From Gammaproteobacteria bacterium (GTDB lineage Bacteria > Pseudomonadota > Gammaproteobacteria > JABABF01): a stretch of 12,932 bases of DNA. The stretch is taken from positions 1 to 12,932 of the forward strand of contig JABABF010000073.1 of assembly GCA_014238345.1 (NCBI GenBank). Direction: 5' to 3'. This document shows positions 1 through 5,476 of the stretch, in pieces; the stretch's first letter is position 1, and the number at the start of each line of letters is the position of its first letter. The notes under the pieces are model-generated. The model did not search any database, was not told where the DNA came from, and saw only the letters and a program-made list of their open reading frames with translations. The translations under genes were made by a program, and so were the position numbers.

Positions 1-109
1 TGCTGTCGAGATCCTCAAGGGTGATTGAAAGCACCGATGTACGTGACCCGCCAACTACTCTGATCAGCAAATGCCACCATTTGCTCTCGTGAGTAGAGGT
101 ATTCACCAT
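1..109 (-). CDS. Possible partial ORF running off the left edge, unknown function
   Basis: Reading leftward from an ATG at 109-107, 36 codons stay open to the window edge; the in-frame stop upstream is at 145-143. The visible peptide begins MVNTSTHESKWWHLLIRVVG and continues with GGSRTSVLSITLEDLDS. I do not recognise a family. Mild support: GC rises from about 33% in 121-180 to about 53% in 1-60, and 21 of 36 third codon positions are G or C (both hand counts). Against it: no clear Shine-Dalgarno sequence before the ATG, and 36 open codons can occur by chance. If real, the AT-rich stretch to its right would be its upstream region. Confidence 0.25.
   Translation of the reverse strand, partial: MVNTSTHESKWWHLLIRVVGGSRTSVLSITLEDLDS
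66..85. repeat. Perfect 8-bp inverted repeat, 4-base loop
   Basis: AGCAAATG (66-73), spacer CCAC, CATTTGCT (78-85). The arms are exactly complementary. No T-run follows on either strand, so it does not look like a rho-independent terminator. It would lie inside the possible partial ORF at 1-109. It could be an operator or a chance hairpin. Confidence 0.45.
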
Positions 110-135
110 GACTGTGAGAGGGTTCTTCGTGAATA
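100..135. repeat. 7-bp inverted repeat with 22-base spacer
   Basis: TATTCAC (100-106) and GTGAATA (129-135) are exact reverse complements separated by 22 bases. The possible minus-strand start codon at 109 lies between the arms, so a regulatory role for that ORF is conceivable. Arms this short can arise by chance in AT-rich DNA. Confidence 0.3.
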
Positions 136-389
136 GTATTTTTCATCGACTCAAAGAATGTGGCAAAAAATAGGTGATATGGTTCCACAAATTTCCTCAG
201 ATTTACTAGGGCATCAGACCCTGATGCATAAGAAAATCAAACTGGAGCTTTCCAATTTTGAGCCACTGTCCTCCAATATATCCGCGATGCCCCCGCAATA
301 GGATTCCTAGCGCTCTCTCTAATCTCTGTGAGAAGAAAAAATTAGTTAGTATTTTTTTCTGATGCGCTTAGAGATATTATGTTTCATTA
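110..389. other. AT-rich stretch without a recognisable gene
   Basis: No convincing coding region is visible on either strand between the possible ORF at the left edge and the luciferase-like gene. Hand-counted GC is about 33% in 121-180 and 301-360, 40% in 181-240 and 50% in 241-300, against clearly higher GC in the neighbouring genes. A-runs and a T7 run sit near 335-358. On the strand leaving the luciferase-like gene these read as A-runs, so they are not a normal intrinsic terminator for it. No tRNA cloverleaf or T-loop was found. Confidence 0.6.
211..227. repeat. Perfect 7-bp inverted repeat, 3-base loop
   Basis: GCATCAG (211-217), ACC, CTGATGC (221-227). It is followed by ATAAGAAAATC on the plus strand and by CCTAGTAAATC on the minus strand, so neither side gives the T-run of an intrinsic terminator. 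A protein-binding palindrome or a small RNA hairpin are alternatives. Confidence 0.45.
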
Positions 390-1514
390 TCAGCTTTTGT
401 TGCGAAAATGTGGTAACACTTCCTCGCCCATTAAGCGGATGGTTTGCATGACTTTTTCGTGAGAGATTTTGTAAGGGTTGACCAAGCACAGTAGCAAATC
501 CACGCCAATGCTTTCATAGGCTTCGCACATCCTGATGCATTCCGCTGGATCGCCAGCTACGCAGGCATTGCTCTCGCGCAACATGTCCATGGTGAACATT
601 TTGTGCAGACCTTGATCCACACTCTGTTGTATATCGCTGGCATACTGGTAGTTGCCGAGCTCGATTTCCTTCTCGCGTTTCTCCTCGGCCATCCAAGTGG
701 CGACGGAGCCGATCAGCTCGGCACCGCGGGAGCAGTACCATTCAAAAGATTCGGTGGCGGTTGCTACGGCTTCTTCAGTGGTTGGCGCACAACACATCAT
801 GCTGAAGGTGGCGGCGCGGTTGTTGATGAATTTGCCGAGTGGCTCGCTACAGTCAGCGATGCCTTGACGGTAGATATCAATGCGTTTTTTGATGTCATCT
901 GGCGGTGTGCCGACAGCGAAGGAGCACAGCCCGATGCCGCTCTCGCCGATCTGGCGGTGACCCGCTTCGCTACTGGTGGCTCCCCACAGTGGTGGGTGTG
1001 GTTCTTGGATGGGTTTGGGGAGCACACGGCGTTTAGGCATCTGCCAGTATTCACCATCGAAACAGTGCTCGTCCTCGGTCCAGCAACCGACTACATGTTG
1101 GATCGCTTCGCGCCACATGGGACGCGCCTTGCTCAGACTGACCCCAAAACCCTCGAGTTCAGCGCGCGTCGAAGAGCGTCCAGTACCCAGGTCGACCCGA
1201 CCATTGCTGATGAGATCGAGTACCGCCACCGATTCAGCCGTACGCACCGGATGGTTGTAGGGTTTGGGCATCAGGCGCACACCGTAGCCCAAGCGCAAAT
1301 TTTTGGTGAGCGCCGCGATGGCACCATATAGCACCTCCGGGTTAGAGCAGTGTGAATACTCTTCTAAGAAATGATGCTCGACTGTCCACAGCGCATCGAA
1401 GCCGCACTGATCGGCGAGTACCGCCTCTTCGATCACTGCTTGGTAGGCATCGTATTCAGAGCGTTTGTGCCAAGGACGGGCGACTGGGATTTCGTAGAAC
1501 AGAGCGAATTGCAT
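390..1514 (-). CDS. LLM-class (luciferase-like) flavin-dependent oxidoreductase
   Basis: A 374-residue cytoplasmic TIM-barrel monooxygenase of the bacterial luciferase-like superfamily, which uses reduced flavin (FMN, or F420 in some lineages) and O2 or a redox partner. Family hallmarks from the N-terminus: the FALFYEIP strand (residues 3-10), WTVEHHFLEEYS (43-54), YNHPVRTAE (86-94) and NGRVDLGTGRSS (104-115); near the C-terminus is the run GVDLLLCLVNPYK. The start was set at 1514, where the conserved first barrel strand begins directly; an ORF reading from 1556 adds 14 residues that do not fit the family. No good ribosome-binding site precedes either start. It lies 122 bases downstream of the crotonase gene on the same strand, with its own promoter-like sequence in the gap. 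Substrate unknown; a monooxygenase or dehydrogenase step in catabolism of a lipid or ring compound is inferred from the neighbours. Confidence 0.9.
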   Translation of the reverse strand: MQFALFYEIPVARPWHKRSEYDAYQAVIEEAVLADQCGFDALWTVEHHFLEEYSHCSNPEVLYGAIAALTKNLRLGYGVRLMPKPYNHPVRTAESVAVLDLISNGRVDLGTGRSSTRAELEGFGVSLSKARPMWREAIQHVVGCWTEDEHCFDGEYWQMPKRRVLPKPIQEPHPPLWGATSSEAGHRQIGESGIGLCSFAVGTPPDDIKKRIDIYRQGIADCSEPLGKFINNRAATFSMMCCAPTTEEAVATATESFEWYCSRGAELIGSVATWMAEEKREKEIELGNYQYASDIQQSVDQGLHKMFTMDMLRESNACVAGDPAECIRMCEAYESIGVDLLLCLVNPYKISHEKVMQTIRLMGEEVLPHFRNKS

Positions 1515-1524
1515 GGTATTAATC

Positions 1525-1544
1525 TGGCAAAAAAAAGATTGCCA
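1525..1544 (-). promoter_or_regulatory. Operator-like inverted repeat before the luciferase-like gene
   Basis: TGGCAA (1525-1530) and TTGCCA (1539-1544) are exact reverse complements around an 8-base A-rich centre. The site lies between the proposed -10 element (1547-1552) and the start codon (1514), where a repressor would block initiation. As RNA it could also form a short 5' leader hairpin. No regulator gene is visible nearby. Confidence 0.35.
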
Positions 1545-1546
1545 AA

Positions 1547-1555
1547 ATTGTAGCA
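1547..1555 (-). promoter_or_regulatory. Extended -10 promoter candidate for the luciferase-like gene
   Basis: On the minus strand this reads TGCTACAAT: a TACAAT -10 hexamer (5 of 6 to consensus) with the TGn extension. The -35 region 17 bases upstream (GCTTCC) is poor, which is tolerable for extended -10 promoters. Transcription would start near 1540, about 26 bases before the ATG at 1514. This suggests the gene can be transcribed separately from the SDR and crotonase genes. Confidence 0.4.
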
Positions 1556-1636
1556 CAGCGGGTAGTGGGGGAAGCCGGTGTGCTTAGGCGCTCCGATGCG
1601 GACTAACGGGTCAACAGTGCATCATTCCGACTCCCC

Positions 1637-2515
1637 TTAGTCGTCACCCCCCTCTTCGGTCCACCATGGATAGAATGGCGGCAGGTCGCGGGGCACACTG
1701 GTCGTGTAGTTCGGTGGGCGTTTTTCGAGGAAGGCGCTCAGCCCTTCGCGTCCGTCTGCCATGCTGGTGTAGAAGACACCCAGTGATTCGAGGCGGTGAG
1801 CCTCCAATGGTGATGGTGCACCGCTGGCGCGGTAGACCATTTGGCGGATCAGCGCGATTGATACTGGCGAGGTTGTCATGGCAATCTCCCGCGCCAGCGC
1901 TTCGGCGCGCAACATCAATTCATCCCCCGGACAGAGCTCGCGCACCAAGCCGCTAGCCAAGGCCTCATCGGCATCAAAGATATGTCCACGCAATAGCCAC
2001 TCCATGGCTCGTGGCAGGCCGACAATGCGAGGTAAGAACCAACTAGAGCAACCCTCGTTGACGATGCCGAGGCGGGAGAACACAAAGCCGAAGCGCGCCT
2101 CTTCGGCGGCGAGGCGGATATCCATTGGCAACAGCATGGTCGCACCGATGCCGATGGCCGGGCCGTTGACAGCAGCGATCACGGGTTTGCTACAGCGGAA
2201 GATCGCTAGAGCAACGCGCCCACCCGTGTCGCGCACAGCGCGATACTCCTGCGGCGACAGCGGTTGTTGACTCTCATCAAGGCCGAAAACATTGCCCTGT
2301 GTGCTCAGATCCATGCCCGCGCAAAAGGCACGGCCAGCGCCGCTGACGAGCACGACACGCACGGCATCTTCCTGTGAGGCGAGTTCAAACGCACGCTCCA
2401 GCTCGGCACACATCTGCACCGTGAAGGCATTCAGCTGCTGAGGGCGGTTCAGCTGCAGTTTGAGTAGGCCGTCGCTATCCAACTGGCAGTCGATGGTTTC
2501 GGTAGGGAAGGCCAT
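1637..2515 (-). CDS. Crotonase-superfamily (enoyl-CoA hydratase/isomerase-like) protein
   Basis: A 292-residue cytoplasmic protein of the enoyl-CoA hydratase/isomerase superfamily, acting on an acyl-CoA thioester. Visible features: the N-terminal strand with LQLNRPQQLNAFT (20-32), the first oxyanion-hole segment FCAGMDL (64-70), the second VNGPAIGIGA (116-125), FGFVFSRLGIV (142-152) and SSWFLPRIVG (157-166). It is somewhat longer than the common ~260 residues, with a Pro/Trp-rich C-terminus. Aligned by eye to rat mitochondrial hydratase, the positions of Glu144 and Glu164 are Thr126 and Phe146, so both classical hydratase acids are missing. Glu154 (in IVNEG) is a candidate catalytic acid, as in relatives with a single glutamate in this region. 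Isomerase, hydrolase or lyase activity is therefore as likely as hydration. It begins 9 bases after the SDR stop codon and is surely in the same transcript. Confidence 0.9.
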   Translation of the reverse strand: MAFPTETIDCQLDSDGLLKLQLNRPQQLNAFTVQMCAELERAFELASQEDAVRVVLVSGAGRAFCAGMDLSTQGNVFGLDESQQPLSPQEYRAVRDTGGRVALAIFRCSKPVIAAVNGPAIGIGATMLLPMDIRLAAEEARFGFVFSRLGIVNEGCSSWFLPRIVGLPRAMEWLLRGHIFDADEALASGLVRELCPGDELMLRAEALAREIAMTTSPVSIALIRQMVYRASGAPSPLEAHRLESLGVFYTSMADGREGLSAFLEKRPPNYTTSVPRDLPPFYPWWTEEGGDD

Positions 2516-2524
2516 GTACTCAGC

Positions 2525-3286
2525 TCAGCGGATGAGTGCGCCGCCGTCGACATGGATATTCTGACCGGTAATCCACCGTCCAGCAGGGGAGACCAATGCG
2601 GCGACGGCATCGGCGATGTCCTCGGGCTCGCCGAGGCGAGCCATCACGGCTATCCGGCGCCCGTACTCGCGCAACGCTTGGGCATCGCCCTGCTCTAGCA
2701 TCGGGGTGTCGGTCATGCCCGGGGAGACGCAATTAACGCGCACACCGCGCGACCCCAATTCGTGGGCGAGTGCCTTGCTAAACCCTTCCATGGCCATTTT
2801 GCTGGCGGTGTACAAGGACATACCAGCTGCGGAGGCCACCGTGATGCCAGAGGAGATATTGATGAGTGCGCCGCCATCGGCTAGCTGTTTAGCAGCCTGT
2901 CGGCACATGAAAAAGGTGCCCCGTGCGTTGACTGAAAAAATACGCTCGTAGTCGGCAGTACTAGTGTCGGCGACATTGGCCATATGGCCGATGCCAGCGT
3001 TGTTGATCACCGCGGCTGGACGACCGTAGCGAGCAAGGCACACTTGGAACAATTGCTCAACTTGTGCTTCCTCAACTATATCAACGCACTGCTCGCTACC
3101 CTCTCCACCAGCGGCCAAGAGGGAGCTGACAGTGTTCAGCGCACCGTCTTTTGAGCGCGACCAACCGACCAGCACCGGATGACCTAATGCTGCCAGTGCC
3201 AGACAGATCGCTGCACCGATGCCCGTACCGCCGCCAGTAACGATGGCGGCACCGAGTCCCCTGAGTTCCTTAGTCTCTGTGGTCAT
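2525..3286 (-). CDS. SDR-family NAD(P)-dependent oxidoreductase
   Basis: A 253-residue classical short-chain dehydrogenase/reductase, the usual length of FabG-like enzymes, with a Rossmann fold and alcohol/ketone oxidoreductase activity. Visible motifs: cofactor loop TGGGTGIG (17-24), NNAG (95-98), structural Asn120, catalytic Ser146, Tyr159 and Lys163 (YTASK), the VNCVSPG segment (184-190) and the C-terminal GQNIHVDGGALIR typical of this family. All catalytic residues are present, so it should be active. The start at 3286 is supported by GAGAG a few bases upstream. It is first in a minus-strand unit with the crotonase-like gene and divergent from the DUF1254 gene, with about 100 bases between them. 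In this context it may oxidise a hydroxyacyl-CoA or a ring hydroxyl group; the substrate cannot be read from the sequence. Confidence 0.92.
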   Translation of the reverse strand: MTTETKELRGLGAAIVTGGGTGIGAAICLALAALGHPVLVGWSRSKDGALNTVSSLLAAGGEGSEQCVDIVEEAQVEQLFQVCLARYGRPAAVINNAGIGHMANVADTSTADYERIFSVNARGTFFMCRQAAKQLADGGALINISSGITVASAAGMSLYTASKMAMEGFSKALAHELGSRGVRVNCVSPGMTDTPMLEQGDAQALREYGRRIAVMARLGEPEDIADAVAALVSPAGRWITGQNIHVDGGALIR

Positions 3287-3387
3287 TTGCAGCTCTCACA
3301 AACCCCGCTGATCTGCTTGGTAGAGCCAAGCCCAGCTTTGCTAATAGGCTAACATAACTCTTTTCAGGGTACGCTGGGGTGTGTTGG
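3287..3387. promoter_or_regulatory. Divergent intergenic region with an inverted repeat
   Basis: These ~100 bases separate the minus-strand SDR gene from the plus-strand DUF1254 gene, so they must contain promoters for both unless transcription arrives from outside. Visible elements: a perfect 6-bp inverted repeat GCTTGG/CCAAGC with a 5-base loop (3315-3331), and a direct repeat GCTAA-TAG-GCTAA (3340-3352). No strong -10/-35 pair was found in either direction. The palindrome is a candidate operator for shared control of the two arms. Confidence 0.4.
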
Positions 3388-4896
3388 ATGTCACGTACAG
3401 GGTTACTGGTTTTGGTGCTGGTTAGTAGCATGATGCTGGTGGGTGTGACTGGGGTGCCAGCGCAGGGTCGCTCACCAGAGACTAACACTCATCGCTCAGA
3501 TGTGGATGTGCCGGTCTTTATGCAGGCGCTGGTGGAATTGCAAGAAGCGGCGGCGGTCATCGGTTATCTCTATGCTGCGCCGCTGTTTGAGTTGTCCGTT
3601 GCTCAGTATCGTCAGCTCAATGGCCTAGATGAAGAGGTGAATGCACCACTGGGCGTGTTTGCCCATTTCAAGTCAGGCTTGGCGACTGAACGTACCACTT
3701 GGTTTGGGGTCCCCAATCCCGATGTCTTGTATTCCTCCGCTTGGCTGTGGCTGAGCGATGGCCCGATGGTCATCTATGTCCCGCCGATGGATGAGCATTG
3801 GTACAGCGTACAGATTGAAGACTTATTCATGAATAATGTGGGCTATCTCAGCTCGCGCACCATTGGCAATGACGGGGGCTATTACCTGATCGCCGACCAG
3901 CACTGGTCTGGAGCCTTGCCATGGGGTGTGCGCGATATCGTGCGGGTACCGACCGACACGGCCTGGGTGCTGTTGCGCATCGCGGCCACCCAAGACAACC
4001 AACATCAGGTGATGGCGAGTTATCAGTCTCGCTTTCGCTTACTGCCGCTGGAGCGTTATTTGGAGAATCCACGGCGCGCACTTGATCAGCCGTCTAAGGC
4101 GCAACAGGGCGGGGTTCCGTTGCCCAAAGCATTGCCTGAAATGCGAGGCACTTTGGATTATTTTCGCGTGGTCAATCAATTGCTACGGCGCATTGATATT
4201 CCGGCGACCGAGAATGGCCTGATGGCAATGTTGGACTTAGCTGGTTTTGGCTCCGGCAGAGTATTTGCCCCAGAGCGTCACCCTGAACAATTGCGTGCGG
4301 CGGTGGAGCGGGGGGCGCGCATCGGCGAGCGTATTCTGCGCGATATGCGTTTTAGACCCACTGCAGTGGATGCCAATGGATGGAGTTATGCGCCGCTACA
4401 TCTGGGCCTCTATGGCTCCGATTATCTGTTGCGGGCGATTTCCGCCTATGGTGGTATCGGTGCGAATATTGTTGAGGAGGCGGTGTATCCAAACGCTTAC
4501 TACGATAGTGCCGGTCAGCTGCTCAATGGCGCCCACGATTATCAACTCCGCTTTCTGCGTGGACACTATCCAGCAGCTGACGCCTACTGGAGTATTTCGG
4601 CCTATAATGCCCAGAGCAATGCGCTGTTAGCCAATCCGATCAACCGCTTTGGCATTGGCAGTAAGACTGAGGATTTGAGCTACGACGATGATGGCTCCCT
4701 GCTCATCCACCTCTCTAGTAGTGAGCCGCTAGACTCTAAATTGCGAGCCAATTGGTTGCCGATCGGTCATCAGGGCTTCTACTTGGTGGCACGCATCTAT
4801 TCCCCGCTGCCAGAGGCCTTGAACGGCTCGTATTCAATGCCCGCCATCGTGCGCCAAAGCCCCAAGACACAAGTGCCTTCTGCACCGCCATTCTAG
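3388..4896 (+). CDS. Exported DUF1254/DUF1214 domain protein
   Basis: About 502 residues, with an N-terminal signal peptide: a short basic start, a hydrophobic core (roughly residues 5-24) and a likely cleavage after VPA (23-25), which predicts a periplasmic protein. The body matches the two-part DUF1254-DUF1214 architecture: N-terminal part about 85-225 (WFGVPNPDVLYSSAWLWLS, then DEHWYSVQIEDLF) and C-terminal part from about 385 (AYWSISAYNAQ, then the DDDGSLLIHLSS strand and a final NGSYSMPAIVR). The family has no firmly assigned biochemistry. ATG 3388 is preferred because GGGG lies 8 bases upstream and it gives a clean signal peptide; a GTG at 3379 (AGGG 9 bases upstream) is possible and adds three residues. 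It is 53 bases upstream of the NTF2-like gene on the same strand and may be co-transcribed. Confidence 0.88.
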   Translation: MSRTGLLVLVLVSSMMLVGVTGVPAQGRSPETNTHRSDVDVPVFMQALVELQEAAAVIGYLYAAPLFELSVAQYRQLNGLDEEVNAPLGVFAHFKSGLATERTTWFGVPNPDVLYSSAWLWLSDGPMVIYVPPMDEHWYSVQIEDLFMNNVGYLSSRTIGNDGGYYLIADQHWSGALPWGVRDIVRVPTDTAWVLLRIAATQDNQHQVMASYQSRFRLLPLERYLENPRRALDQPSKAQQGGVPLPKALPEMRGTLDYFRVVNQLLRRIDIPATENGLMAMLDLAGFGSGRVFAPERHPEQLRAAVERGARIGERILRDMRFRPTAVDANGWSYAPLHLGLYGSDYLLRAISAYGGIGANIVEEAVYPNAYYDSAGQLLNGAHDYQLRFLRGHYPAADAYWSISAYNAQSNALLANPINRFGIGSKTEDLSYDDDGSLLIHLSSSEPLDSKLRANWLPIGHQGFYLVARIYSPLPEALNGSYSMPAIVRQSPKTQVPSAPPF

Positions 4897-4902
4897 TGTT
4901 TA

Positions 4903-4931
4903 TTGGCATTAAAATAAGATGAACCACTAAT
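4903..4931 (+). promoter_or_regulatory. Weak promoter candidate before the NTF2-like gene
   Basis: TTGGCA (4903-4908, 5 of 6 to the -35 consensus), 17 bases, then ACTAAT (4926-4931, 4 of 6 to the -10 consensus). The predicted start near 4938 would leave a leader of only about a dozen bases beginning at the ribosome-binding site, so this is marginal. Read-through from the DUF1254 gene is an alternative, since no terminator is visible in the 53-base gap. Confidence 0.27.
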
Positions 4932-4949
4932 TAAACCGGAGCTATAGTT

Positions 4950-5453
4950 ATGCCTAAATACAGCAGAGCAGAGCTGGAGCAAGCTCTAGCAATCTACAAC
5001 GAGGCGCATCAGCGCGCCAGCGAAACCGGGGACTGGGAGCCATGGGTTGATCTTTTTACCGAAGATGCGATCTATAAGGAGCACGCCTACGGTGAATTCC
5101 ATGGCAGAGAAGAGATTCGCCAATGGATTGTCGATGTCATGGCTCCGTATCCGAAGATGTGGTTTCCGCAGGACTGGGTGGCGTTTGATGAGGAGAACGG
5201 AGCTATTGTGCTCGGGGTACAAAATGTATGGCCGCATCCTACAGAGCCGGACAACCCGCAGTTTGGCTTTCCGAACTGGACGCGGCTAGTCTACGCCGGT
5301 GACGGCAAATTTTCATCAGAAGAGGATATCTACAATCCCTTCCGAGACGCTCCACGAGTCATGCAAGAGTGGCTGGAAGCGGGCGGGAAGTTTGCTGCCC
5401 CGCTCCAAGTCAAGATGAAATACACGCAGAGTAGCGCACAACAGAAAAAATAA
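4950..5453 (+). CDS. NTF2-like / SnoaL-fold family protein
   Basis: A 167-residue soluble protein with the sequence pattern of NTF2-like alpha+beta cone proteins: an N-terminal helix (residues 5-24), then TGDWEPWVDLFTEDAIYKEH (26-45) and the helix FHGREEIRQWIVDVM (50-64). After these come the strand pair around VLGVQNVWPHP, FGFPNWTRLVYAGDGKFSSE and a C-terminal helix near VMQEWLEAGG. Members include small enzymes (ketosteroid isomerase, limonene epoxide hydrolase, polyketide cyclases) and non-catalytic binders, so no reaction is assigned. GGAG at 4938-4941, 8 bases before the ATG, fixes the start. It lies downstream of the DUF1254 gene and ends 23 bases from the convergent FAD dehydrogenase gene. 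Similar small proteins often occur near steroid- or terpenoid-degrading FAD dehydrogenases, which suggests but does not prove a role in the same pathway. Confidence 0.85.
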   Translation: MPKYSRAELEQALAIYNEAHQRASETGDWEPWVDLFTEDAIYKEHAYGEFHGREEIRQWIVDVMAPYPKMWFPQDWVAFDEENGAIVLGVQNVWPHPTEPDNPQFGFPNWTRLVYAGDGKFSSEEDIYNPFRDAPRVMQEWLEAGGKFAAPLQVKMKYTQSSAQQKK

Positions 5454-5476
5454 GCTGTTGCCAGCGTCTCCGCTTG

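Noticed and set aside
1..80. Possible tRNA because the stretch ends in CCACCA-like bases
   Set aside because: No T-loop consensus, no anticodon arm and no cloverleaf pairing could be found.
15..80. 21-codon minus-strand frame beginning at 80
   Set aside because: Too short, no family resemblance, and it competes with the longer open frame from 109.
603..1331. Long plus-strand open frame of 242 codons inside the luciferase-like gene
   Set aside because: It is fully antisense to a gene with clear family motifs, its translation shows no recognisable domain, and long antisense frames are common in GC-rich coding DNA.
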